A DNA stretch of 64,000 nt from Larix kaempferi (taxonomy: Eukaryota; Streptophyta; Pinopsida; Pinales; Pinaceae). The stretch spans positions 4,191,501 to 4,255,500 of the forward strand of contig BSBM01000423.1 of assembly GCA_027924585.1 (NCBI GenBank), written 5' to 3'. This document shows positions 43,391 through 54,455 of the stretch, piece after piece (position 1 is the first letter of the stretch; every line of letters starts with the position of its first letter). A program made the position numbers and the translations under genes. A model generated the notes under the pieces. That model saw nothing but the letters and a program-made list of their open reading frames with translations. It was not told the DNA's origin and did no database searches.

Positions 43391-44570
43391 TGGATTCCCA
43401 CAACTACAAGCCTTCCTCATTGATTTTGGATCCTCCAACCACATGGTTTTCTCCATAGAATCATTTTCTTCTCTAGATATCCTAGATGGTCCTAGTATTC
43501 ACATGGGAGATGATTCTCAAATCTCAGCTGAAGGGAAGGTCACAATACAACTTGAGCATGGAAAATTCAACAATGTTTTGCATGTGCCTTCTCTAGTAGC
43601 AAATTTGTTATCTATTTATCAGATGACACACACAGCTTCACCAAAGAATTTTTTTTTTGGACCTGACATAGTTCAGGTTGCAAAGCTCTCATCTGGAAAA
43701 CTGTTAGGAAAATGTGTTGCAAAACATGCCTCAAAGGCATATGATTTCTCCTATTTTTTTCGATATTCACATCAAAGTGCTCCTTTGACTCATGCAAATG
43801 AGACTAGTAGACTCTAGCATGAAATATTTAGACATCTAAATTTCAAGTACTTGCAGCAGTTTCAAAAGGAAGATATGGTTGAAGGATTTCTCAACATAAA
43901 ATTATCTCAAGGAATCTGCAAAGGTTGCTTGGTAGGGAAGCATCAAGAGAGAAGGTACGATGTTGGGAAGGAAAAGAGATTTTCCTCCACACTTGATTTG
44001 ATACACAGTGATGTATCAGGAATGATTCCCACAACTTCTATGACTAGATCCAAATACCTTCTGACCTTCATCAATGACTTCTCTAGGTTCTGTTGGATCT
44101 ATTTTCTCAAGTAGAAGTCTGAGGTATTCGAGACCTTCAAAGTTTTCAAGGCCTTAGTTGAGAACACTGTTGGGAATAATATCAAAGCACTTAGATCAGG
44201 TAATGGAGGGGAGTACATCAAGAAGGAGTTACAGCAGTTTTTTGCTTCCGAGGGAATCCAAATGCACCATTTTGTCCCATACACACCACAACAAAATGAT
44301 GTAGCTGAGAGGAAGAATAGGTCAATGAAATATATGGATACCTGTTTGCTTGAAGTAAGGGATATTCCACCATATCTCTGGGAAGAATTAGTGAATTGTG
44401 CCACATACATTCAAAATAGAGTACCCCAAAAATTTGTGGATGGGGTCACTCCATTTGATGCGCTGAAGGGACACAAACCTGATGTCTCTAACGTGAGGGT
44501 TTTTGGATCGAAGGAATGGGCCAAAATCCCATTTGACAAAATAAAATCTATTCAACCCCAAAGTAGTTAA
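43391..44570 (+). pseudogene. Copia E protease and integrase (broken)
   Basis: Protease motif FLIDFGSSNHM (~43409): Ser of DSG is replaced by Phe. HVPSLVANLLSIYQMTH follows, as in copia A. Pre-integrase has HEIFRHLNFKYLQ and CKGCLVGKHQ. The integrase core is DLIHSDVSGMI (first Asp), ALRSGNGGEYIKKE (second Asp now Gly) and TPQQNDVAERKN (Glu kept). After it, YLWEELVNCATYIQNRVPQ and FDALKGHKPDVSNVRVFG are the usual C-terminal segments. Stops near 43817 and 44112 plus the lost second Asp make it inactive. Confidence 0.85.
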
Positions 44571-45480
44571 TGCATTATGCTTGGATATTCAAAATATGAA
44601 AAATCATACAAGCTTATGGATATTGCAACCAAAATATGATTCATTGAAAGAAGTGTCAAGTTCTATGAAGATCCATTGCATGATCTACAACTAGTTGAAG
44701 AAAAAGGTATATCTAATTTACCTGTACTCCATTGCACCTAATGATTTTTTTACAGATGATCCACATCCAGATTTAGAAGATGAGTACCAAGTTGAATTAG
44801 ATATTTATATTGAGTACAAAGATCAAGCAGATCTAGACCCAGATCCAGTACCTACACCCAATCCAAATCCTAAATGGGCTCAAAATGTCCTTGAGGTTGT
44901 TGGGAACATAGTTGGAGATCCATATGACCATAGAAGAACCATATGTCAGTACCAAGATGAAAATCTCACACTATTTCATACAAATACACTTCTCCCTGAT
45001 AGGATAGCCTACATGATGGTGGGTTCTGATCCACAGTCCTTCAGATAGGCTTTCCATGATCTGAGATGGCAGGTATCCATGGATGAAGAATATGAGTCAC
45101 TACAGAACAATGAGAGACATGGGATCTTGTCTCTCTTCCCCCAGGGAGAAATATATTCCATTGAAAGGGAATCTACAAAACAAATCTTGTTTCTAATGGA
45201 TCTACAACCAAGAAAAAATCTCGGTTGGTTTCCAAGGGGTACTCACTGGTTCATGGCTTGGACTACATTGAGACATTCGCCCCAATAGAAACAATGGATT
45301 TTGTTAAACTTGTTTTGAAAACTGCATCTTTGAAACTGTGGGAGGTACATCAGAGAAGCATATCTAGATCCAGATCTAGCACATGCATTACTATCCTACA
45401 GAGGATTAGATTGTAGACAACTCAACAAATTCTTTTACTTAGAAGATATTTTCCTATCTCAAATCTTGGATTGAAGGTTG
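44571..45480 (+). pseudogene. Copia E linker and RT fragments
   Basis: The acidic linker (LEDEYQVELDIYIEYKDQAD) ends in PKWAQNVLEVVGNIVGDP, homologous to copia A. RT begins with SMDEEYESLQNNE and is then frameshifted; YSLVHGLDYIETFAPIETMD is the motif near the RT start. The palm with YVDD and all of RNase H are deleted; a scrap DPDLAHALLSYRGLDCRQLN remains near 45363. Confidence 0.75.
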
Positions 45481-45633
45481 TTTGAGTTTCCTGCTGTTCA
45501 TTTTTTAGGGAGGGTGTTTTTCCGATGAGGTTTTCCCTATTTCCTTAGTTTTAGGAACAATTTTTATTTTTATTTTTTATTGTATGGGTGACCTTTGGTC
45601 TCAGTAACCAAGGACCAGTATGTCTAAGTTTGG

Positions 45634-45644
45634 ATTAAGGGGGG
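45634..45644 (+). other. Polypurine tract of copia E
   Basis: GATTAAGGGGGG immediately before the 3' LTR. Confidence 0.75.
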
Positions 45645-46300
45645 TATTAGGATAATTAATACTCCAACCTTGTCCACCTTAGTATTATTAGTTTTTTCCT
45701 AGTACTGAATGATTTCATTGTCCCCCTAATGGTGTGTAGATGTCATCTAGGACCCATTTTCCGCTTGATGTGCCCTGCATGCATGACTTTAGTCCCTCCA
45801 GATTTATTTCCCTACATTTTAGGAACTAACTCAGTTATCTAATTCAGTCCACCTAAGTTGCTGACTTTAGTGGTCGTTTTGAGCTCCAATCACCACTGAT
45901 TGTGATATAATGCACCCATTTTTGGTTTATTTTCATGTCAAACTCAATAATGCACCCTTTTTCATCAATTAACTAACAGTAGTTTCATATCACTAACAAT
46001 CAGTTGAGTTTGATTGAGTTTGTAACTCCCGGAGCACTGTAGTGGTGATACTTCCTAGGCTAGACTAACATGGATTCAAATTATCTCTAGATAATCAAAT
46101 TCTCTCTATTGTAACATATATGTTGACTATATTGACTAATGGAATATGACACACATTTTTCTGCACATCTGAGTTGCAATTCATGTTTAATTTTATTGCT
46201 CAATTCATTGCAATTATCATTGTAATTCATCTTTAATCCTAATTCTTTGACTGTGAGATTTTCTTAGGCTCAATGATCTGTTGTGCTCCATAATTTCATA
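45645..46300 (+). repeat. 3' LTR of copia E
   Basis: 656 bp, homologous to 12694-13338. Both terminal dinucleotides have changed: it starts TATTAGGATAATT (TG to TA) and ends TTTCATA (CA to TA). The following GTTTG is the TSD partner of 12689-12693. Confidence 0.88.
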
Positions 46301-47000
46301 GTTTGGGTGCCATCTTTATTAGATATATTTAGTCCTAGGTGTTTGAAGCTTTCAAAATTTTGGTAAAAGAACATGTAAAACAAATAAGATGGGTATCTGA
46401 ACCATTCAATAGCTAGTAATTCTTCTAGATGTACATGTATGGATTCTTCCAAATAAAAACAAAGATCAACCTGAGGGGTACCTCACCCTTGTTCTATGTT
46501 TGGACTAAGCAGTGCTACTAGAGTAACATCATCCATAGTGTTATCATCTTCTAAACCCAAAATAGTGCATATAAGTGAAATGGCTCTTCTCGAGTTCTAA
46601 AAAAAGATTGTTGTATTGTAAGGAGGTGGGATATTGGGTATGACCATGTCTAGTTCTAAATGTTTGGATAGGAACTAGCAATGCTCATAAGATCCAAGAT
46701 TTTAAAATTTTTTTTAAAGGGTGTTTTCATTAAAAGGTTGGAGTGTTATGGATTTTGGTATGCAGAACAACTTTTTAAGGTGTCCGGGATTATGTAGAAT
46801 ACGTTATTTGACATATCTGAGTACAAAATGGCCCTCTTACTAGGTGAATAGTGATGTGACCACCATCTACAAACTCAGGGAAAAACATAGTCCTAGGTAA
46901 TACTGTTCCGGAAAAATTAGAGCTCCATAAGTTACAACTATCCTAGTTGACCATTGCTAGGGATTTAGCTTCCCTAATAATGGAATTTAAATCGGAGTTG
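46301..47000 (-). pseudogene. L0 locus, 5' fragment (unknown protein)
   Basis: On the minus strand, reading from right to left: RRAISLICTILGLEDDN, MDDVTLVALLSPNIEQG, a stop, VDLCFYLEESIHVHLEELLA, FRYPSYLFYMFFYQNF and ISNKDGTQT, which runs straight into the 12693 fragment (YEWTELVLRR) when copia E is excised. The frame is interrupted by stops near 46470 and 46600. The upstream limit is unclear; weaker coding-like text continues to about 47300. The family is unknown. Confidence 0.55.
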
Positions 47001-47922
47001 GTTATGAATGTATCAAATATATCAACCTGGTGGTCATATAGTTGTTCATCCCCTAAAAACCTAGATTTGGAAAATTTTTATTTAGACTTCGAAGCCATTT
47101 TTATGGAAATTGTTTCACTGGTAAATTATGGTAAAAACTAGGGCATTTAAATTCCTTGTTATACGACAGTATAAACATAAGTAATTGAGACTGGTAATGG
47201 TAAATACCCAGATAATGTATGGAGGATGAATCAAACAAGTTGGCTTCTGAGGTGGAATGGTTAGATGTTTGTGATTAGCTATTCTGGTATTGTAGATCTC
47301 ATGTGCAAGGTCCTTTAGAATAATAAACAAATGATTTTTGGAAAAAAGAGAAAATAATGTTTTTATCCTTTAGAAAATATAAATGGAGGCATTTGATTTG
47401 ACAATTTATTGATGTCACGAACCTAGTAACCTCACAATACTAATTTGGCTATGAAACATCCATAATTTTACCCAGGAACACCCATGTTATCCAAATTTGA
47501 ATTTTTACTACTTAAATTGATGTTTACAATAGAATTATGAATGTATTTGTGCACTGGGGTAATTTAGTTATGTATGAAGGAATGAATGGAAAGATGGCCA
47601 TATCTCTCTACCATGAAGGAAAGAATGGAAATATGGCTATCTCTCTCTATTTCTATGCATGTTGGAGGCTAGACAAGTGGCATGGAGAGTGGGGTAGGTG
47701 GAAGGCATGGGTTGGGTATCTTTTCCCTTTTTTGTGTTAGGGTAGTACCCCATCTCTTTTATTTTGACCTTTAGTCTACAACATCCATTGATTTTTATAT
47801 TAAAGAGTGAAATTTGCAATTTTACATATCTTGGTCACATTGGACCATGCATATCTAGCTTATAGCGCTTTCATAAATATTTACATTTTTATACATATTG
47901 GAGTAAAAAACGGGGTGTTACA
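47001..47922 (-). repeat. 3' LTR of gypsy F (left limit uncertain)
   Basis: In minus orientation the LTR starts TGTAACACCCCGTTTTTTACTCC at 47922, right behind a polypurine tract (complement TTCCCCTCCCCCTTAA, 47923-47938). Its other end could not be located; no second copy is in the window. The leftmost few hundred bases may instead belong to L0. Confidence 0.5.
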
Positions 47923-47938
47923 TTCCCCTCCCCCTTAA

Positions 47939-48079
47939 TTTATGCATCGTCCTTGGTGCATGTCTCACTATTTACATATACAAAATTTCAAAATAGATGT
48001 CAGTATGCTTCCCGCATAGTATCCTAAAGCTCCCACATTGCTTTGTTAGGGTTGTAATGTGTCCACTGGAATTTTACCT
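47939..48079 (-). pseudogene. Gypsy F chromodomain end
   Basis: Minus-strand VKFQWTHYNPNKAMWEL, a stop, then DTMREAY matches the end of gypsy chromodomains (V.W.......ATWE.E..m....P). Upstream it joins NKKVMLLQNMTIR at 53266. Confidence 0.75.
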
Positions 48080-48084
48080 GCCTG

Positions 48085-48546
48085 TGCTAGGAACCTATGT
48101 CAACCCTTCTCTTTAATTTGTTAATATATTGTTGTTGGACGCATATGCTTTGTAGGTCATCCCATAGTATTATATGTTCCATGGTATTGATCCATAGTTT
48201 CTATTAGCCCATAGTATTATATGTTCCATGGTATTGATCCATAGTTTGTATTAGCCCATAGTGTTATATGTTCCATGGTATTGATCTATAGTATTAGATG
48301 CATATGCTTTGTAAGTCGTCCGCTAGTATTATATGTTCCATGGTACTGATCCATAGTATCGATGCATAGACTTACTATATAATTATGTGTTGAGGCCAAT
48401 GAAGGGATCCATACGTTATTTGTATTGATCTTTCTCAAAGGGGGTTGCCCCCTCGAAGTGGCTTGCAATTAATAAATCTATTATGTGTTCTGTTATTTAT
48501 GATATATCGTGCATTTTCATTAATTAATTGTTGGAGGTTCCTCACA
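48085..48546 (+). repeat. 5' LTR of gypsy G
   Basis: 462 bp, starts TGCTAGGAACCTATGTCAACC (TGTTAGTAACCCATG in the partner), ends TTCCTCACA. It contains three tandem ATAGTATTATATGTTCCATGGTATTGATC units (~47 bp), one more than the 3' LTR. The primer site TGGTATCAGAGC lies at 48549-48560. Confidence 0.9.
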
Positions 48547-48548
48547 TA

Positions 48549-48560
48549 TGGTATCAGAGC
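48549..48560 (+). other. Primer binding site of gypsy G
   Basis: TGGTATCAGAGC, 2 bp after the LTR end; initiator Met tRNA type. The leader 48561-49505 has no gene. Confidence 0.85.
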
Positions 48561-49505
48561 ACCTTCTTGGGATCATTGGGTGGAATTTCTGTCAAAAAAA
48601 TATTTGCATCTGTATTGTTCCTTTCAATTGCAAGTTCGAATCCGGGAATAATCCCTATCTGCTTAACTGTGGGAAGTACTTGGGCATATCCCTAAAACTC
48701 ATTGTGAGGCATACCATAGGAACCCCGAAGTAGCTAGCCCATTGAGAGGACCTCCTAGGGAAAAGGGAAATGACACCTACCTGATTGACTAGTTCCCACC
48801 CATGAGGTAAGCCAAGAGTTGTCGTTTGTGGAAAAGCGGTTATACATTTTACCTGAGCCGTGGAGTGAGGGGTACTGCCACAATACGCAGGCCATTAGAC
48901 AACATTGGTGGTCGATTGAATCCCTTGAACGTTTAGGATTTTGCACATACCTGGGTTCTATATCTATTTCCAGCTGATAAATTACAAATTACGTCTGTCC
49001 AAAACTGTTGCAGATCACTTCCGTGTCATTGATCGATTCCGAAAAAGAAAAAAAAAGAAAAATATGTAAAATTTTGTTTTTTCACCATATCTTCTTTGTT
49101 TTAACTTCGTTTCCCTTGAAAATTCATTGAAACCCCTGCAATTTCATTATGAATATTTCATTATTGAGGACCCTATCCAAAATTCCACTTTCTGAAGCCA
49201 TAAATCTAACATTTGTCTATTTTTAGGGTTTTCCATAACTTATTCGATTTTCACCCAATCGCCTTCAAATTTTTCCACAATGTTCATTTCGTATTTATGG
49301 TTCTTTGTCTCTCTTTGACAAATTTTCTCATTCTTTCACCCCGCTTCTGAAATCCCCATTTTTTGCTTTCCTATTCATTAGAAAGTGTCCAAAACCTAGT
49401 CAAACCCCAATTACCCATAAATTTTTTTCCCAAATCTAAATTTTCCTTTATTAAAGAAGCTTTTGTTTCTGTTTTTCTACCCATTCAAAAAAAAAACTCC
49501 TGGTT

Positions 49506-50500
49506 ATGGTTGTCACCGACACAGTAGGAAAAATCATGGAGGAAGAACTTTCATCCCTCAAAACCAAACTCCAAGATTTGGATGAAACATTTCTCAGCCT
49601 CCATCTTCAACATTCATCCATGAACAATAGACGACATCCATAATCTTCTGTAGACAGTGGGTTCTCTTCTTCCACCAATTTTCGTGGGCCAAAGCTTGAT
49701 TTTTCTCGATTCAATGGTAATAATCCAACTGGATGGATATACCGAGCAGGACAATATTTTAGTCTGCATAATACTTTTGGTGTTAACAAAGTTCTACTTG
49801 CATCATTTCATTTGGAACATGAAGCCCTTCAATGGTACCGCTGGTACATCAAGGCTCATGAAGAGATAAAATGGACATATTTTTTTCAACACCTTTTGCA
49901 ACGATTTGGTCCTAGTGCTTTTGATGACTTCACAAGAGAACTCACTAAACTTTTCGAAATTGGCACTATGAGAGAGTATTAGATAGAATTTAAGAAACTG
50001 GCCAATCACACAGAAGGATTTTCTGATGAATTCTACAAGAGTTGTTTTATGAGTGGTCTCAAGGATGCAATCCGATCAAAGGTCAAAATGTTCTATCCCA
50101 ACACAATGATGGAAGCCCTAGGGTTGTCTAAGTTGGCGGAAGAAACAATCACAACCCAACATCGCTCCAAATCCACTTTTGTTCCATTCAGAAGTATGGT
50201 TTCCCAACGACCTCCCATCACGCCAGCTCCTCAACCAACTCGTATCAAGCATTTCTCTAAAGCAGAGATGTAGGAACATAGAGAAAAAGGGCTTTGTTAT
50301 AATTGTGATGAGAAATTCACTCAGGGACATAGATGTGTTTAGAAAAAGATCTATCTCTTGGATGTGGAGTTTTCGCCTTCCTCTGAACTTGGTGAAGAAG
50401 ACCCAGATACAATATATGATCAGGTCGACATTTAGCAGCCGCCTGTTGACCCTCCATCTTAGGACGACCAACCATATATATCCCTCCATGCTTTAGCTGG
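49506..50500 (+). pseudogene. Gypsy G gag (broken)
   Basis: The frame starts MVVTDTVGKIMEEELSSLKT; stops occur near 49641, 49980, 50271 and 50340. The retrotransposon-gag domain is clear: FRGPKLDFSRFNGNNPTGWI, LHNTFGVNKVLLASFHLEHE, ALQWYRWY, FKKLANHTEGFSDEFY. The zinc knuckle LCYNCDEKFTQGHRC (~50292-50336) is the form common in plant chromodomain-containing gypsy elements. Confidence 0.85.
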
Positions 50501-51080
50501 AGTCACCAGCCCCCAAACGATGTGGATCAGGGGTTACTAAAAGAAGCTCCCTCTTACAATAACCATTGATTATGGTAGCACTCATAACTTCATTGACCCT
50601 CAGATCGCCAAACAGGATGATTGTTTTTCCATCCTTGCTCCAACTTTGAAGTCATGATTGCTAATGGGGGCACCGTACGATGCAAGGGGGAGTGTCGAAA
50701 TGTGCGTATATCTATGGGAGATTATAACCTACGCTCTGACATGTTTTCCTTGGACTTAGGAGGATGTGATTGGTTTTGGGCACTCAATGGTTATGCACAC
50801 TTGGCCCCATCTTATGGGATTTTGCTGAAATTTGGATGCAGTTTTCAGTCAATGGGAAAAAACACACATTGACGGCCTTACAACCAAGGTCTCTTCACAT
50901 CATCAGTTCACATCGCATGGAAAATATCCTTGATAAGAATTCACATGGTTTCATCGCTCAGATCCATTCCATTCAGATGCACCCATCAGTCGTCTCCACT
51001 AATCCTTTGGATCTACACCAAATATTGGATAGATATGCAGGTGTCTTTGCTGAACCAGTGGGATTCCCCCCTTCAAGATC
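50501..51080 (+). pseudogene. Gypsy G protease and RT N-terminal edge
   Basis: ITIDYGSTHNFIDPQIA (~50562) is the gypsy protease active site with Ser of D-S-G changed to Tyr. Frameshifts near 50620 and 50770 follow; in the third frame LGTQWLCTLGPILWDF and HQILDRYAGVFAEPVGFPPSR mark the end of the protease and the segment that normally precedes RT. The frame then jumps to LSNKNLEASTYEKEM of RNase H without any RT fingers or palm. Confidence 0.8.
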
Positions 51081-52110
51081 CCTTTCCAATAAGAATTTAG
51101 AAGCCTCTACATATGAGAAGGAAATGATGTTTATTTTGCATACAGTATAGAAGTGGCGGCCATACCTATTAGGGAATTATTGCTGCATCAAGACTGATCA
51201 CCAGAGTCTGAAATATTTCATGGAACAACGGGTCTCCTCCCCAGTACAATAGAAATGGGTTAGCAAACTCATGGGTTATGACTATGAGATCGATTAAAAT
51301 AAGGGTAAGGACAATATTGTGGTAGATGCTCTTTCTTGCACATTTGATGACCAAGCTTATCTTTCAACTATTTCTATGCCTTTTCTAGATTGGTTGCAAT
51401 CTGTTCAACAGGGCTCTGTCAATGACTCCTTGTTATCTCAAATCCACCAATGGTTGGCCAAAAACCCCTCTATTGTACCACATTACTCTTGGTATGGTGC
51501 TTCCCTGAGATACAAGGGTCATCTGGTGCTTTTCCCAAGCACATACCTTCAACATGCTATCTTCTATGAACTCCATGCTTCTCCGTCGACATGGCACTCT
51601 GGGTTCCTCAAAACGTTTGAGTGGGCATATTGTAGCTTCTTTTGGCAGGGAATGAAAAGGACAATTCAATAGATAGTGTATGAATGTGATACTTTCCATC
51701 TCAACAAGGGTAAAATGACACTCCTTTCGGGATTGCTCAAACCCTTTCCCATTCCTACACGGATTTGGACATATATTTCTATGGATTTCATTGAAGGGAT
51801 CCCTAAATCTAGAGGGAATATAGTGATTTTGGTTGTGGTTGATCGCCTCTCCAAATATAGTCATTTTTGTGCCCTCAACAATCCCTATACATCCTCCTTA
51901 GTCGCAAAAATTTTCTTGGACCAGATCTTCCATCTTCATGGAATCCCTTCTTCCATTGTCTCGGATTGCAATACAACTTTCACCAGTCATTTTTGGATAG
52001 AACTATTTCACCTCACTAACACCAAACTAAATATGAGTTCAAGGTATCACCCACAAACAAATGGTTCGAATAAAATTATCAATAAATGTTTGGAAACTTA
52101 TCTTTGTTGA
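51081..52110 (+). pseudogene. Gypsy G RNase H and integrase (broken)
   Basis: One frame with stops near 51150, 51251, 51297 and 51672. RNase H: STYEKEMMFILHTV, KWRPYLLGNYCCIKTDHQSL, KDNIVVDALS. Integrase zinc region: ASPSTWHSGFLKTFEWAY, where the second Cys pair is damaged (CDTFHLNKG). Core: YISMDFIEGIPKS (Asp), IVSDCNTTFTSHFW (Asp), YHPQTNGSNKIINKCLE, where Lys stands at the catalytic Glu of the usual QTE/QTD-E motif. Confidence 0.85.
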
Positions 52111-52709
52111 TTCACCTCTGAAGAACAACATCAGTGGGAAAACTAGCTCCCTCTCGCTGAATGTGGTCCAATACCTCCTACTACACTACATCTAAAATGA
52201 ATCTATATGAAGCAGTCTATGGTCAGGCACCACCAGTTCTTCTTCCATACAACTGCAACAGTTCACCAGTTTAGGCAGTTGACATGGTTCTTTGAAACCG
52301 CGATCATATTCTTCGCATTTTGCAGGACAATCTTCACATGGAAAGAAATCAAATGAAACAACAAGCCTATCAACACCGTTCTGATCGCACTTTTCAGGAA
52401 GGTGATGTGGTTCTTCTTCATCTATATCCTTACAAGAAATCCTCCATGAAACTCAAAGGGAATCATAATCTCACTCCAAATTTCTATGGGCCCTATAAGG
52501 TTCTTCAGAAGATTGGGTTTGTTTCTTATAAATTGGAACTTCCTCCTTCTTCCTGCATTCATCTAGTATTTCATGTCTCTTGTCTGAAGAAATTTCTTGG
52601 CAAGAACATCAGAGGAAAAACTATTTTATCAAAACTGAATAATGAAGGATCCATCCTTTTTGAGCCAAAGGCCATCCTCAATAGGTACACTCGTCAGCTT
52701 CTCTCTTGA
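52111..52709 (+). pseudogene. Gypsy G integrase C-terminus and chromodomain-like tail
   Basis: Shifted frame. MNLYEAVYGQAPPVL, QMKQQAYQHRSDRTFQEGDV, VLLHLYPYKKSSMKLKGN, LTPNFYGPYKVLQKIGFVSY and HLVFHVSCLKKFLG form the standard C-terminal integrase segment. A short tail follows, stopping at 52709. A ~120-bp 3' region leads to the polypurine tract at ~52829-52843 (A-A-G12). Confidence 0.85.
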
Positions 52710-52845
52710 TCTATCACATAGCTATTAATTTAGTGGCACGGAATGCAACCAGAGGATGCTACATGAGAACCGCTCCTTCAAATTCAACATCAATTTCCAC
52801 ATCTAAATATTTGAGGACAAATATTTCTCTAAGGGGGGGGGGGCA

Positions 52846-53260
52846 TGTTAGTAACCCATGTCAACCGTTCTCTTTGATTTTTTAGTATATTGTTGTTGGA
52901 TGCACATGCTTTGTAATTCGCCCCGTAGTATTATATGTTCCATGGTATTGATCCATAGTTTGTATTAGCCCATAGTATTATATGTTCGATGGTATTGATC
53001 CATAGTATTAGACACATATGCTTTGTAATTCGTCCCATAGTATTATATGTTCCATGGTATTGATCCATATTATTGGCGCATAGACTTAGTATATAAGTAT
53101 GTGTTTAGGCCAATGAATGAATCCAAAAGTTATTTGTATTGAGCTTTCTCAAAGGAGGTTGCCCCCTTGAAGTGGCCTGCGATCAATAAATCTATTCTCT
53201 GTTCTATTATTTCTAATATATCATGTATTTTCATTAATTAATTATTGGAGTTTCCTCACA
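52846..53260 (+). repeat. 3' LTR of gypsy G
   Basis: 415 bp, TGTTAGTAACCCATG to TTCCTCACA, homologous to 48085-48546 with one ~47-bp unit fewer. The sequence just before it is a run of twelve G followed by CA. Confidence 0.92.
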
Positions 53261-53265
53261 GCCTG

Positions 53266-54455
53266 ATGGTCATGTTCTGAAGTAACATTACTTTCTTGTT
53301 TAGTATATGTACTAGTAGCACCGATATATCTCCTTACGGTTCCACCTGAATCAAGGCCAAATCAACAATATGGTTAAAATTAGGTACATACTTTTTCAAT
53401 AAATATACATGAAACGCATTATTCACTTTTATGCATGCAGGTGATACAATTTCATATGCAACAGAACCTATCCTAGTTAATATTTCAAATGACCCAGAAT
53501 ATCTGGGCACTAACTTCGGACATATCCCAGGATTTGATGAACTTTTTTTTGGTCAGACTTTTAAATACACATGATCTCCAACTCTAAATTATCTTACTAT
53601 TCTTCCTTTGTCTACATAATTTTCCTGTCTATCTTGTGCTATTTTAAAATTCTTCCTGATCTTAACCATCTATTCTTCCATTTCTTTAAGAAACCCTAGC
53701 CCAATAACCACTATGTCTGCTGGATTGTCCCAGTTGATGGGAGTATTACATTTTCTTCAATATAAGGCTTCAAATGGAATCATCTTTAAATATGCATGAT
53801 ATCCATTATTATAAGAAAAATCTACTAAATGAAAGTAATATTTTCATTTGGATGGTTGATCCATTACATACATTTTGAGCATATATTCAATTACCTAATT
53901 TACCCTTTCAGTTCACCCATTTGTCTATGGGTGATATGTTGTACTCATATTCAAATTTTTTCCAAACCCTTTGAACAATCCCTTCCAAAAATTTGAAGCA
54001 AATTTTGGATCCCTATCTGAAACAATTGCCTTGGGTATTCCATGTAATCTTGCAATCTCCTTCATATAAATTTATGCTATGTTGGTTTCCTTATGGGTTG
54101 ATTTAATTGGGATGAAATGTGTATCCTTTGTAAACTTATCCACTACTGCCATAATTGAATCATGTTGTTTAACTGTCTTCTGTAATTTAGTGATGAAATC
54201 TATTGCCACCATATCCTATTTCCATTTTGGTATTGGAAATGGTTGAAGTAATCTTGCTAGATGTCCATGATCAACCTTCACTTTTTGGCATTCCATATAT
54301 CTTTATATATAATCATCTATGTCCTTTTTCATTCCTGGCCAGAAGTACCAACTTCTTGTTGTTGTAATAGTCTTTTGATATCTAGGATGTCCTGCATATG
54401 GCACCTTATGTATTTCATCCATTACCATCTTCCTTAATTCCACAGAATTAGGAAT
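53266..54455 (-). pseudogene. Gypsy F integrase and start of chromodomain (broken)
   Basis: Minus-strand reading: HKVPYAGHPRYQKTITTTRS, WYFWPGMKKDIDDYI, CQKVKVDHGHLA (HHCC zinc region, damaged), YDMVAIDFITKLQ (Asp), IVSDRDPKFASNFWKG (Asp), YHPQTNG-stop-TERVN (Glu), then FRVGDHVYLKV, LVPRYSGSFEILTRIGSVAY and NAFHVYLLKKY. About six in-frame stops. The DDE residues themselves are still present. Confidence 0.8.

Larger units (their letters stand above)
12694..46300 (+). mobile_element. Copia E, Ty1/copia element split by a ~29-kb nested insertion
   Basis: The two LTRs (12694-13338 and 45645-46300) belong together although 32 kb apart. They are homologous and in the same orientation, and both are flanked by GTTTG (12689-12693 and 46301-46305). 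Removing 12694-46300 plus one GTTTG also restores the minus-strand L0 reading frame across the junction. The primer site follows the left LTR; gag starts at 42445. Everything between about 13.4 and 42.3 kb is a later insertion (DNA transposon DT and its own guests). Pol is stop-ridden and RT is mostly lost. Confidence 0.88.
48085..53260 (+). mobile_element. Gypsy G, Ty3/gypsy element lacking RT
   Basis: LTRs 48085-48546 and 52846-53260; TSD GCCTG at 48080-48084 and 53261-53265. It contains leader, gag, zinc knuckle, protease, RNase H, integrase and a chromodomain-like tail in standard Ty3 order. The RT catalytic part is absent. It is inserted in the chromodomain of gypsy F. Confidence 0.92.

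Noticed and set aside
48160-48360. ATAGTATTATATGTTCCATGG repeats as a separate satellite
   Set aside because: The same repeats, with one unit fewer, are in the 3' LTR of gypsy G, so they are part of the LTR.
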